The notes below the pieces were generated by a model that worked only from the letters and a program-made list of their open reading frames with translations, had not been told where the DNA came from and did no database searches. Positions 48,340 through 60,498 of a stretch of 64,000 nucleotides of DNA are shown here, piece after piece (position 1 is the stretch's first letter; the number at the start of each line of letters is the position of its first letter). The stretch is from Botryotinia globosa. Lineage: Eukaryota; Ascomycota; Leotiomycetes; Helotiales; Sclerotiniaceae. The position numbers and the translations under genes were made by a program. The stretch spans positions 1,116,001 to 1,180,000 of the forward strand of contig RCSZ01000002.1 in NCBI GenBank assembly GCA_014898425.1, given 5' to 3'.

Positions 48340-50141
48340 ATGGTTGCCATCTCTAGTTTGGGATTTGCAGGTCTCTTGATTGGTCTCATATGGAGGTTCA
48401 TCATCTATCCTGCATTTATCTCACCTTTGGCAAAGGTTCCAAATGCACACTGGTCTTCTCCATTTTCTCCTACCTGGATTCTCTTTCAGCGATTTCGATG
48501 TCGGGAAAATAGGACGGTTCATGCGCTACACAGACAACTGGGTCCCTTAATTCGACTAGGTCCGAATGAGCTCTCTACTAATGATGTAGAGGGCATTCGA
48601 ACTGTATATGGAGGTGGGTTTGAAAAGGGGAAGTGGTATTCTTTCTTTGATAATTTTGGGTAATTCATTTCCCTGCAAAAAATTTGCGTGAAATTCTCTA
48701 ACCACGTGGTAGTATCCCATGTATGTTTTCAACGCTCCCCTCGAAGAATCATTCTTCTCGAAAGAGAATGATTTCGAATACCTACTCAAAGTCTACATTA
48801 TTATCGTCATCTGCCTTGGCTGAACAAGCGAGAGTCATTCTTTATGAACGTCTTCTACCTGCTATCTCAAACTTGGCCTCGTCTTCAAGTCCTCACGGAG
48901 TTGACGTTTACGATTTATTTAATGGCACTACTATGGACTTCGTCTCTTCATACCTATTTGGACTCAAGAATAGTGCCAACTTTATTAAAGATGTCTCATA
49001 TAGAAGGCATTGGATGAGACTTTACCAAGGCCGCCATCGTTATACTTTCTATTCTCAAGAACTTCCCCGCCTCACTCGTTTCATCAATGCTTACATATAT
49101 CGCATCGTCCCCACATTTGTCGATTCCGCCAATGATGAATTGGAAGAATGGTGTCAACATCGCTGTGAAGCTACTGCCAAATTTCTCAAGGAGGGCGGAA
49201 CATGGGACATGGAACCTGGCAATGAACCGGTAGTCTACAACGCGATGGTATCTGGCATTGAGAAAGAAAGTAAAATGCGTGGTGCGGACTCCGTTCTCAA
49301 GGAGGAAACACTCAGGTTTCCAGATCGTAGTATATACAGTGAGATGATCGATCATCTTGCTGCTGGCCACGAAACCGCAGGCATAACGGTTACATATTTG
49401 GCATGGCACTTATCTATCGATCCCATGCTTCAAAAATCTTTAAGAGAGGAACTTCTGACTCTTTCACCCAATATGCTTTTCTCGCCCACATCTACATCCT
49501 CTAAACCTCCAACAATCCCCGATCGTAAAGAACTCGATGCTCTTCCCATCCTCCACGCAGTCCTAATGGAAACTCTTCGTCTCCGCGCTGCTATTCCAGG
49601 TGGTCTTCCCCGAATGACTCCATATCCTAGTTGCGATATTGGCGCCTACAAGAATATTCCTGGTGGTGTTAGAATCGGTGCGCAAGCTCACAGTGTCCAT
49701 CGAAACGAACAGGTTTTCCCAGAGCCCGAGAGATTCGACTACATGCGATGGATGGAGGGAAATTGTATGACGGAGGAGCAGAAACGTGAGAGGGATAGGA
49801 CGTTTTGGGCTTTTAGTAGTGGGGGAAGGATGTGTATTGGGAGCAATTTTGCTATGCTTGGTTAGTTTCTCCAGCTCTTTTATCTTTGGTTCTTGCCTCG
49901 TTCTGTATCTTTCATTTTCGTGCCAACTGCTTTTTCTCCTCTTCGAGCGAAGGAATAAAAAGAGCTAACCATCATTCTAGAAATCAAACTCATAGTAGCG
50001 GCCATCTACACCAGTTTCAGCACTTTGGTCATAAATGACGATGGTGTCGATCAGATGGATGGATACACCTGCGGTCCATCTGCTGGCAAACTCCATCTTC
50101 GATTCGAGCATGCTCCTGCTCCATCGGTCGTTGAGAATTGA
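48340..50141 (+). CDS. Cytochrome P450 monooxygenase, apparently intact
   Basis: Exons 48340-48659, 48713-49860 and 49981-50141 give 542 residues. An N-terminal membrane anchor (LGFAGLLIGLIWRFIIYPAFI) places it on the endoplasmic reticulum. The I-helix oxygen-binding motif is AAGHETAG, the K-helix ExxR is ETLR, and the heme loop FSSGGRMCIG (49812-49841) contains the cysteine ligand. The last exon starts EIKLIVAAIYTSF. All introns keep frame and no stops occur, unlike most genes to its right. The proline-rich FSPTSTSSKPP loop is longer than average. It converges on the P450 at 50464-52463, 322 bases away. Substrate unknown; the neighbourhood suggests terpenoid oxidation. Confidence 0.92.
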
Positions 50142-50463
50142 TATTTCAAAGACAATATATACCCATACACGGATGGTGGATATAACTTTATTTTTAGGCG
50201 TTGTATTTTGTTGATGCAGTTGAATCGCGGTGGTCTGCCATTTTGAAAACCCCAGTTCTTTAAGATCTCTTTTAACGATATTTATTCGATGAACTTAGAT
50301 ATATATCTCGCATCATTGATCGTGTTACTTCGGGTGATATTCCAGTGGGAGCGGTGAAACTTCTATATACACACAAGATTACCAGACTTCACCACCATCA
50401 CTTCTTTTCTCAGCCAAACGTCCTCTAGGTTTGTCAATTCATAATCTATAAGCATATATGACT
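50142..50463. other. Short region between two convergent P450 genes
   Basis: Shared downstream region of the two P450 genes; no further feature seen. Confidence 0.4.
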
Positions 50464-52463
50464 CTATCTCCTCTCGAAATTCAAAATACACTCCTGACCT
50501 CTCGGTCTACTAGATATAATCTGATCTTCCATCTCCATATCTGCTTCGTATCCTTCTTTTATCCTCGTTCTATACTGCGTATAGATTCTCTGTATGAGAT
50601 GACGCATTTCTGCTAGTGCTAGACTGTGTGGGAAATGGGTATTAGTTTTGTATTACCATATATCGCACATTATTTATGTCCCCTCTCGGTCTCGATGGAA
50701 AGAAAAATTCAAAAAATAGGAAAGAAAATAGTAGAAAAGAAGAAAAAGTAAACATACTCTCTCCCCGTACACGCTCTTCCTCCTTTCCCAAAAGCCAAAA
50801 AACCCCTCTCCATCTCTCTCACTCTATCTTCATCCACAAGCCATCGTTCTGGAGAGAATAACTCGGCGTCATCGCCGAATATCGCGGTGTTCCGATGGAG
50901 ACTCCATGCTTGGACACTTACGGTTGAGTTTGGGGGGATGAGATATTGATCGATGATTCTAGGCTTGGATGATGGTGTGAGACGGGGCTGGGACATGGGG
51001 ATTGGGGGGTAGAGACGGAGGGTTTCGGTGATGATGGCGTCGAGGTAGCGGGTGGATGGTTCTTTGGATTTCGGGGTGTTCTGGAGATGAGAGGTAAGGG
51101 AACCGTGGAGTTTTTCTTGGATGGATAGGTGGAAGGGAAGGGAGAGGGTGTGTAGGAGGTAGGTGAGAGATGCGCCCGTGGTGTCGATACCAGCAGCTAG
51201 ATGGTCTAGTATCTCGGCTGCGTTTTGGGTTTCTGAAAGGGGGGGCGAAGCGTGTTGGAGGGCGTGGAGGAGATTGTGTGGTTGTTGGGCTGGGTGGAGG
51301 CATGAGGAGAGGATGTATGTATTGGTCAAAGGAGTGGAGCGTTGGGGAAAGAGGGGGAGAAAGAAGGTGGAGAGGGGTTGGAGGTAAAGGGTTAGAAGTT
51401 GGTCTGTGAGGGTGTGAGATTGGAAAGCCGAGAGAGTATTTTGAGGGGATTATAGAGGGGAGTGTTCAGTAGAAGTAGAGGCAAAAAAACTTACTCTTGA
51501 GACTTGAGTGATACGTCATCTCTTCCATTATCTCCATACCAGCTTTCTCTTCGATAGATTTGATCCCCATTTTTCCGAGTAAAAAGTGGCTGGCACAATC
51601 TAGTGCAAAACAATGTGCATATCTCTGTTATTTTGTTAACGGTCATCTTCCACACTCGGAAAAAGTACACAGATTTTTAGAGAAAATTATAACTCACATA
51701 AACATCAATGAATCCATTCTCTGAGTCCTCAACTTTTCGAAGGAATGCTTGACTTCTTTCTTCAATATCATCCATGATAGCAGATTTGAGGACCTCGGAA
51801 TTTCGGTATGGCTTTGCGATATTCTTCTTCTTTTCTCTATGCTTCGAGTTGGTTGAAAGTAATTAGTACCGTTACTGTCCTATTTCTCTGTTTCATTTTT
51901 GGCTGAAAAGATTCTAGACCTGTGAGATCAAATATGATGATAGTAATTTTGCAATCCGTTCCCTCCTTTCCAGCCCAACTTTCCAAAACATCCACAACAC
52001 AAATGTTCCAACAGGGGAAGAAAAAAAAAGAGAAACGTACCTCCAACCTATTTTCTGTGGAAAAAGTAGTTCTAACACTTAATTGTCTGAAAAGTCTATA
52101 AAATCCTGTTTTATCTAACTCTCCTCCCTCGTTTCCATAGACACCTTTCACCCCTTCGCTCCCGCAAAAAGCGAATTCTTTTACACCGATTCGAACGCTA
52201 TCTCCGTATTTCTTGTGGAGATTATGGATATATATTCGTCGATTACCATTCCATTCATGGTATTTTAGGACTAAGTTTGTGAGATGTGTGTACCATGGGC
52301 CCGGGGGAAGGTTTGAGTTTTGGGTATTGAGAAGGATGGGGAGGAGGATGATGGCTAGGTAGATGAAGGGAGTATAGATGAGGAGGAGAACGAAGAGGCT
52401 TGTCAGGTTTAGAGGCATGAAGAGTAATGAAAAAGTTGGGCTGTGAGAGGGAATTTCTAGCAT
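50464..52463 (-). CDS. Second cytochrome P450 monooxygenase, apparently intact
   Basis: Five minus-strand exons: 52463-52041, 51841-51698, 51624-51495, 51403-50758 and 50623-50464. They join in frame into 500 residues. The N-terminus has a long hydrophobic anchor (about residues 16-45), followed by a Pro-rich hinge NLPPGPW. The first exon ends TENRLE and continues HREKKKNIAKPYRNSEV, the usual C-helix region. The I-helix is AAGIDTTGASLTYLL, ExxR is ETLR, the aromatic region FSPERW precedes the heme loop FGKGGRACTG, and LALAEMRHLIQRIYT follows. Reading through the fourth intron gives a Phe-rich dead end, which supports the splice. The frame is open for over 100 codons upstream of the chosen ATG, but the chosen start places the anchor correctly. 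It diverges from the diterpene synthase relic and would share its promoter. Confidence 0.88.
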
Positions 52464-53356
52464 GGTTTTTGTAATTATGGGCTGGGTACTGTACAACATG
52501 GACAAACAGACAGGGGAACGATCAAATATCAGGAACAGGAGCTTCGTCGGAGCTATACATGAGCCATATGCAATCAGAACTCTTTGATATAGGTATTTCG
52601 AGGTGAATTCACAAAGAGAAAGTATGGATTTCGTAGTTTCCTTGCATATCAGTGTGGGGAAAGGTCCCTGGTGGTCGGATAATCGACTTACATAAGCAAG
52701 CAGATTCTTGTTTCTATTGAAAAAGAAGACTTCGGAAGAGAGTGTTGAATACAAAGATCTAACACCCGAATATTCAAAGAATAGAAGAAGATCCTCATGC
52801 TTCAACCTGGCTGTCATAAATCCCGAAACGCCATTCTAGAGAAAACGAAGGGCACTTGAGTTTGTAAAAATACTACAATTCGCTACTGTAGCACATAGTT
52901 CACGCAACCCCTTGTTCGTCCACCCTCACACCATCCATGTAAACGGATAATGACTAGATGGGAACGACGCCGGATCAAATGCAACTGCGACCGAAGACAA
53001 GATATCTTCAAGGTTATGGCAGACGTGGGTCAACGGAGGATGTTTAGAGCGGCAAGTCTGTGTACTGAATCTGGACATTCAAAGTCTTTGCCCCTACAGT
53101 AAGTACCTCGTTTGTGCAGAGAGTGTTCGCCTCTTTGTCCAAAATTTTCAAGGTTCCAGAAGTATGTGATTCCAATGTGGTTTTTAGACACAATCGACAT
53201 TCAAAAAATCTCCTGGCTATAAATCAAGTGAATTTCTGCTTTGTATTTCGATCTGATTCTGAAATCACTCACTACTCTATTTTCAATTCTATAGCTGCTA
53301 CTTTACTGTTTCCCTTATCTCTTTACTACCTGGACAATATTCAATATCCTCAAGCT
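52464..53356. other. Divergent spacer between P450 and diterpene synthase relic
   Basis: About 890 bases upstream of both genes. The open frame into the diterpene synthase runs back to 53114 but is not conserved. Such shared upstream regions are common in fungal clusters. Confidence 0.4.
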
Positions 53357-56300
53357 ATGGATATCTCCAACTTGAACACCAAGGCTCAGATCCTCGTTCA
53401 AACCCTTACCAACCAAGTATGTCAACAGCATGGCAGTAGCAGCATGTCTACTGCCATCTACGAGACGGCCTGGTTGTTGATGATAACTTGTCGTACAGAT
53501 CTAGGGGTGCTCTTCCTGTTCCCGGAATTTTTTTCAGTATATTTTGGAATCACAAGCCCAAGACGGCGGCTGGGAAACTTATGCATTTACTTTAGATGGC
53601 ATACTGAACACTGCTGCTGCATTGCTCTCAATCATCAGGTTTTCGACTACTCAGAACTCCAATTTTAGTGGTCTGGATTTGGGTCCCCGCTTTACTTCGG
53701 CTACCAATCGCCTTATGATCCAGCTGCAGACATGGGACGTTGAAACCATGTGGGATTTGAGATACTCGTACCAGCTCTTCTCGACATGTTAGAAGAGTAC
53801 AATATCTAAATTGAGTTCACTAGAAGATCCGCCTTGCAATCGCTGAGGGATATCAAAATGGCGAAGTTCCACCCTGAGGTTCTTTATAGACCTACCAAAA
53901 CCACCCTTTTGCATTCCTTGGAGGCCTTCATTGGCAAAATTGATTTCGATCGCATAGTTCATCACAAGATACACGGTCATTTCATGGCTTCTCCGTCTTC
54001 CACGGCGGCCTACCTAATGAATTGTTCGGTTTGGGACCAGGAAACAGAAGTATACCTGAGAAGCGCTATCACCAACAGTATAGAAGAGGCACTGGAAGTG
54101 TGCCATGCGCATTCCCAATCACAATCTTCGAAACGACTTGGGCAAGAGTCCTGCGAATTATGGAGAATTGAGGAATTCACATGTTGACTGTTGCCTGCAT
54201 AGATTCTCTCAACCTTGTTGAAATCTCATTTCTCAAATAGCGTGCTGCGCCCGTATAACTTGAATATCCTATCAGAGTTCCTGAAGAAGGAATTCCAGGT
54301 ACAAGAGGGTATTGTTGGATTCGGTGAATATTACTAGCAAACATGATACCATTGGTAAATGAAGCCAGCTAATTCAATCAGCTCCGTTGGTTCTCGCTGA
54401 TGCCAATGACACTGCCAAGACAATCGACACGTTGAATCTACTTGGAGATCTCGTAAGGCCGGATAAAATGATATCAACTTACGAGACCGCAACCCATTTC
54501 CAAACATATGGATCCGAACGAACCGCTAGCTTCAGTGCGAACTGTAACGTTCTCAGTGCTTTACTCAATGTAAGAGACCCATCTTGTTACATAAAGCAGA
54601 TAGGGAAAGCAGCCTCTTTCCTATACAAAGCATGGTCTCTTGGGAAAGTTCAAGACAAATGGGTATGCATAATTCCGGTCCGTCTTCCCGAATCTTTCAT
54701 GTCGACCATCTTAGAATTTGTCTGTTCATTACTCGATGATGCTCTTAACTCAACCACTTCGCAGGCTTCTTCAATTGTGGAGTCATGGAAAGCTATCTTC
54801 TCTGCTAGTAGACCTGGTAAGAGAAGTTCCTCTTATGCTAATGCAAGTGTTTATTCGAACGTTATACTCACAAAATAAAGATGGCTCATGGGGACAGTCA
54901 TGCGAGACTAGTTCACATGCCTTACTTACATTGACCAATTCTTCCCCCTTCCCTTGGTCTCAAAATATGGCCCCCAAAGTCATAGAATCGATCCAAAAAT
55001 GTCGAGAATATCTCGCCAGCAACAGTAAGCATTGGGGCGACAAGAATTATATTTGGGTTAGGTGACTTATGGCTCTGGGCTTTTGTCTCAGGCGTACTGC
55101 ATCGCTGCATATAACGAGGCTCTAGACTTTTCTAATGGCTCTCATTCATGGTCGAGGGACCTTATCGAACTCACGAACGTCGATCAAAGCGCAGTGAAAA
55201 GGTTCACAAGATTCTTCTCGAAGCTTCCAATCTTTAGTCAAGTCCCTGAATGGGCAATACAAGCATCCATCATCGAAGGATACCGGTTTCTTCTAAGACT
55301 CAACGAAGCCAGACATATGGTTTTTCCACGCGAGAATATGACGAAGGATTCGTATTTAGAATATATCCCCATTACTTGGACCATCTGCAACATTTATTCT
55401 GGCGCACTTTTGTCGAATGAACTCTTGTGGGATATGATGACAGTACCCATGCTAAATTACCAGGTTGATGAATTCATGGAAACCGCCGTCCATGATACAT
55501 TCAAGAACGACCTCGAATCCGCCAAGTGTATGATTCGTCGAATTACTATTCAATCAGAGAAGAAAGCTCACGGAAATATCAACGGCAAACCTCAGTCAGA
55601 TCAAAGCGACGCTGTTACAATTGCAGAAAAGCTGGAGACTATCGAAATCAATGGTATCAACGCCAACCACGATGTGGAAAAGACCCTCCAGGATTTTGTA
55701 TCTAATATCCTCAGTAATCCCAAGGTCAATCCTCAACAGGATGGCCTTGCCCGAGAGTTGGAGTCTTTTATCATGGCACACTTGGACCAGATTCACGACA
55801 ATAGGGTGCTTGGTGAGCACAATCCGCCCGACAGCCAGCTAGTAGAAGTTATCAACTTCGCCAAATCTGGGCAGACGTATTTTGACTGGGTCCATACCAC
55901 TTCCGCTGCGCACACATCATGCCTATATTCATTTTCTTACTTTTCATGCCTTATTTTTGCCAAACCAAGCCGCCACGGATTTTCTCAGCCATACAACAGA
56001 AATATCTTGCCCCGGATTTTCGCGGTCACTTGGCTACTACGTGCCGCCAATACAATGACCTTGGATCGGTTAGTCGAGATAGGCTAAAGCAAAATCTCGA
56101 CAGTATTAACTTCCATGAATTCAACTTTTGTGGGGGCACACGTGCGGAATTTTTTTCAACTGGTAGTATCCATGCAGATGAGACCCAGAGGAAAGCTGCG
56201 TTATACAAGATGGTAGAATATGAAAGGGCGTGTATGAGTACAGCTGTCAAGGAGCTCAGCAAGACGCTTGATGGATATACAAAGACCGCATTCCAGGGGT

Positions 56301-56368
56301 TTGTGTATGTTACAGATCTATATGGGCAAATCTATGTTACTCGAGACATTACGAGTAGAATACACTGA
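53357..56368 (+). pseudogene. Decayed bifunctional diterpene synthase (CPS/KS type)
   Basis: Successive frames together cover the expected three-domain fungal enzyme that would first cyclise geranylgeranyl diphosphate and then ionise the product. Landmarks are the IYETAW block near the start, QAQDGGWETYAFTLDG, the class II motif position at 54399-54410, the class I acidic motif DEFME at 55467-55481 and the NDLGSVSRD metal-binding block at 56054-56080. Breaks: an extra T in a seven-T run (53528-53534), a frame change near 53750, a stop at 53807-53809, a frame change near 54100, a stop at 54169-54171, a frame change near 55060 and another near 55960-55990. The introns 54324-54381 and 54663-54714 still look functional. 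The class II motif reads D-A-N-D, with Asn in place of the catalytic general acid Asp. The enzyme cannot be made as it stands. Family from fungal CPS/KS knowledge; product unknown. Confidence 0.87.
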
Positions 56369-56976
56369 ACACAGTCTTTCACTTATTCACATGATAGATG
56401 CGTTTTCTCTGCGAATGGCTATTTATTAGTTGCTGGTCTAGGTACCTAATTTACCATATAGCTCTGTTGAACCACAAATCTACCTTTGCTTTCACTTCTT
56501 TCAAAGACTCAACTCTTGCGTGTCGGCTCTGGCAACTGAAATTAGGTATTTCGTTAAGTTTCGGAAGGCCAAATGACGACATATTTCCTTCATTCATCGT
56601 GTCTATATATGTCCCTGGGACTACCGTTGCACCACCGTTGGACCGATGCCTGTTTCTAGTCACCCAAAGATACTAAGACAAGCCAACTTTAAGCAGATAA
56701 CTATACCTATCTAAAGTACGGGGCTGTTACATATATTTCACAGTTTTACTATAAGAATAGGTGCTGGGATTCTTCTTTGTTTTGCGGTGTTACCCGCTTT
56801 GTGATCAATATGCGCGGCTAATTCGAATGGATAGTTTCTAGGAATAATCTACACTATTGATGACTTTACTCAATATGCAACTTTTACACCCTAAGTTACA
56901 CGGCTTATTTAGTCAGATGAATCTGGCATCGGGCGAGCTTCTTTTGTTAGCAGGTTCATTCTTCTGATGTTCCATC
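56369..56976. other. Spacer inside the decayed cluster
   Basis: Nothing recognised on either strand. Confidence 0.4.
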
Positions 56977-58181
56977 ATGGAAGATCTCGTTCATCTTGCT
57001 AAGCAACCGGTGTTCAGAGCTCTGAGCGTCGGCTGGGATGTTTCTGATCTGACCTTTATTGTTTTAGGCATGTGCTTCATTCTGTTGGCGCTTCTGGAGT
57101 TCGGTGAGACTTTACAAATGCGGTTCCCGGTAAGCACCGAAACAGTGAACGCAATCCAGACTGCAGACTCCTCTTATAATAAAATGAAATTTGAGGCCTT
57201 TTTTAATTTTATTCATAAATATCTATTAGAAAGAAGTTGTAGAATTCATTAATCAAGTGCTAAAGGAGCTAATAGACCGCCATATAATCGGATGTATCAG
57301 TATGCGGATCCCAATCTTTCCAATGACTGACCATGCTAATGTTCTTTACAATGGTTGATGTATATGGCATTGGCCGTCACATATGGGACTTCGTACCCAC
57401 GTATATCGGGCGCACAATGTAGGGTCTTCGTTATTTTCTCCAGATCAAGCTAATCAAGAGAAAGCTTCAATTCATCGGAAACATGATCTACTTGCTGGGA
57501 ATCATGTGGGCCAAGCTATCCGTTTTGATCTTCTACCACAAGATGTTATATGTCAAACAAAAGTTTCGCTACTTCTGTTATGCCATGATGGCCAGTACTT
57601 TCATATACTGTCTGATAGTTTTTTTCCTTATCGCATTCGATTGTAAGAAGATCTCTGATGGGTACTAGATTAATACTGCGATTGTACTAATATTCGATGT
57701 GTATCCAATGTGTGCGCCTCGACGCTAGTACGAGAAATCATCATTGTCAAAACCGATAAAGAGGTTGATCAGTCTTGGGCAACGGTCGGGGAAATCACTT
57801 GGATGTGAGTTCCCCCTAATCCAGCTTTCCAAATGATATCAACTAACATATTCCTACAGGACTGTGGAGCTCAATGCCGCCATCATATGTATCTCTTTAC
57901 CAATACTTTCGCCTGTCTACACCCGCATCGTGGCTCCAAAACTTAACATGACCTCTTTGTGAAACCTCTTCTCACTTTCTGGAAGGTCCCGATCTACACT
58001 AAATTCTAACAAGAGTAAAAGCCTAGACAGCTCGAACAAAGACACGTCACCTTACAATGATAGTGTCAATCTCGTTGAGATATCATCAAAGCCATACAAT
58101 ACAAAGCACAGCGTCAGATCGATGGAAGCCAGTAACAAATCTGGGTTTCATGGACAGAGTATGCTGCGTGAAGACGTTTAG
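56977..58181 (+). pseudogene. Relic of a SAT4/Pth11-like seven-helix membrane protein
   Basis: The first segment begins MEDLVHLAKQPVFRALSVGW with one hydrophobic helix (LTFIVLGMCFILLALLEFG). A second holds YGIGRHIWDFVPTYIGR and continues, past an in-frame TAG at 57420-57422, to NMIYLLGIMWAKLSVLIFYH, FRYFCYAMMASTFIYCL. A third holds VDQSWATVGEITWM, an intron, and VELNAAIICISLP. These are in the order known for the fungal rhodopsin-like SAT4/Pth11-type domain, but a middle helix pair is missing and a stop follows at 57960-57962. A Ser/Asn-rich tail persists to 58181. Proteins of this type are often found in or near metabolite clusters; no function is firmly known. It is clearly broken. Confidence 0.65.
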
Positions 58182-58522
58182 GAGGCTTGATTGAATATTT
58201 TTAAAAAGAAGTACAGCTCTGATGGTAACGACAATAGCTTGCAGATAGCTTTCAGGGGTGCAAGCACTCGATATCCTTATAACTATGCGAAATATAAACT
58301 TAGCTATGCCGGCTTCATATCCAGAATGAGGAATTCGATCCGGCACTACTTATTTTTGCTTGATATGGTGCTTACATGACATTGTCTCCAGTATTTAGCG
58401 TTGCATAGAAGATAAATGAGTTTGCTGACTGTTGGTTAGTTTAGCTCTTACATAAAGAGGGCCGTTTCTTTCCATATCCTCAAGCCTTGATCCTCAGAAT
58501 TCTTAGCCTATTCTAGCTCATT
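58182..58522. other. Spacer inside the decayed cluster
   Basis: No gene recognised. A short frame at 58191-58379 shows no conserved feature. Confidence 0.4.
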
Positions 58523-60498
58523 ATGTTCTTACCTTTCCTGATCACAATCCAACTGCTTGGTCTTTGTTAGTGTGTATCAACCTTCCATTCGTTGCGGAAA
58601 AACATACTCGCAGCAAAGCAATCTGGGCTGAAATATGTGATAATGCCGTTAGTAGAACCTATGAAACAAACTCAGTAGTCACACTAATAAATGTTAGTTT
58701 CCATATATCACACAAAGGTTGGCTTGCGACACAAACGTTGATATTACCGTTACTTCGCAAATTGCCGGAGTCGATGACTTCTTCTTGGTTACCGGAAGTT
58801 TTTTCACGTAAATGAGACAGAGTTTTGTGCGTTGAGCTAGGTATCATGATTTCGGTATAGGCTGCTCATCTTCGATCGTGTGTGGCATGCTGGTTATGAG
58901 CCGTTTGCGCTGATGGGATGTGACACATTCTTGGCCGTCTCTCCATCGCGAATCGTAATGTGGACGTGCGATTCCGATGCTATAGATCAGCTGTTTGAGC
59001 GTCGAAGCGATTTTGAAAAACCCGTGGAAGATATGCAGATGCTCAATATCCACGGACCGACTGTGACTGGTACCAACGGCGCTGAGTCCAGACGATACAG
59101 ACGCGTTACAGCTGGAGCATTTGGGTCGCAAACTTATCATAAAGTCTGGAGGGAAAGCATCATTGCAACCGAAAAAATTCTTTCGAATCTGAACCTCGAA
59201 GATAACAGTGGAATTTGTCTAACCTCCCCATTGGAAGAAACTACTCTAGACATTGTCAGCAGGGAATTTTTTGGACAAGACGAGTCTTTAAAGCGAGACA
59301 AAAATGTTGAGAGTGACGAACACCAAGATGTCAAGACACCAAATAAGTCTCAAAAACATCAGCTTTCGTATAAAGAAGCTTTTAGTACATCTGCGAGCCA
59401 TATTGGTTCCATATATCTTGTCCCACGGCTACTATTGAGTGTGTCATTCCACAGTCTCCCACAAACTCACCTGTCTAATCAGATCAACAGAGTTTTCACC
59501 TTTTAACATTCACAAGCGTGCTTGGAAATCATTTAAGGAGTGGCAATGGTACATGGAAGAGATGGTGGCCGCTCGGAAACAAAATAGGTCTACGCAAAAA
59601 GTGACTTCAGACCTGCTTGGTATGTGGTTTCCCACTGCTGAGAGACATCAATCAAGCAAGATTAACCAAATTAATAGATGCGTTAATAGCCGCCGGTGAA
59701 CGGAATGGGGGCCGCATTTCTCACCAAGCAATCTTGGGCAATATCTGGGTTTTTATTCTTGGAGCCTTTCACACAAGCAGCAACACACTGCATTTTATCT
59801 TGATTCTTCTTGCCATTTTTCCAGACATACAGGAGGCCTTTCAAAGTTCGTTAGATGCGTCACTTGGAGATCGTTCTCCGTCAAAATGGACTCATGCTAC
59901 AGATTTCCCCAAGCTTATCGAATCCCATCTTGGTGCCGTGATTGCAGAGACGATCCGTGTGTTTTGAGCTTTACCATTTATTCCAAAAGCAACCGGTTCT
60001 GTCGCATAAGCACTTATTTTACACAAGCGAACATTCACAGTTCCAGCAAATACACTGATTCTAATCAACACCAGTGCCACTCATCGCAACCCTAAGTATT
60101 GGCCTAGTTCGAGTTCAGTGCCTAGTGGCGATAAAACAAAGCAAAGAACGGAAAACCCTCTACACCCAGTCGAAATCTGGAAACCATGGAATAACTAGCT
60201 TGATGAGGCAAGCCCGAAGCTTAAACGCCCGGACCCTGGAACCTACATAAGTTTCAGTTCTGGAGCAAGAGAATGCATAGGTAAACGTTTTGCTCAGGTT
60301 GAAATAAGTGCAATCCTGGCGAGGTTGTTAAAGACTCACAGTGTCGAACTTGCGACTGATGGGGCTGATAACTGGCAAAATGCAAGATCTCGGGCTATTG
60401 ATCAGTTGTACGACGGAGTAGGGTTCAAAATGGCTCTCGAGCTTACGAAAAGTGTCAATGTGCTGTTGGTGCCAAGGAGTGCAAAGAAAGATAGATGA
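58523..60498 (+). pseudogene. Cytochrome P450 with three premature stops
   Basis: An ATG at 58523 opens a short hydrophobic anchor-like stretch that ends early; the link to the body is unclear. From about 58860 the body is continuous across two intact introns (59439-59490 and 59620-59677). It includes CDTFLAVSPSRIVMWTCD, a conserved beta-sheet region, AILGNIWVFILGAFHTSSNT as I-helix, ETIR as ExxR (59947-59958), and FSSGARECIG as heme loop (60253-60282) with KRFAQVEISAILARLL after it. In-frame stops occur at 59965-59967, 60007-60009 and 60196-60198, between the K-helix and the heme loop, so any product would lack the cysteine ligand. The reading frame is otherwise unbroken from 59678 to the natural stop at 60498. 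This differs from the many frameshifts of the diterpene synthase and may mean a younger loss. Confidence 0.85.

Noticed and set aside
52464..52817. N-terminal extension of the second P450
   Set aside because: Open in frame, but the membrane anchor belongs right after the chosen ATG and the extension is not P450-like.
59965..60198. Claim that the three P450 stops prove RIP
   Set aside because: Any stop codon is one C-to-T step from CAA, CAG or CGA, so stops alone are not diagnostic.
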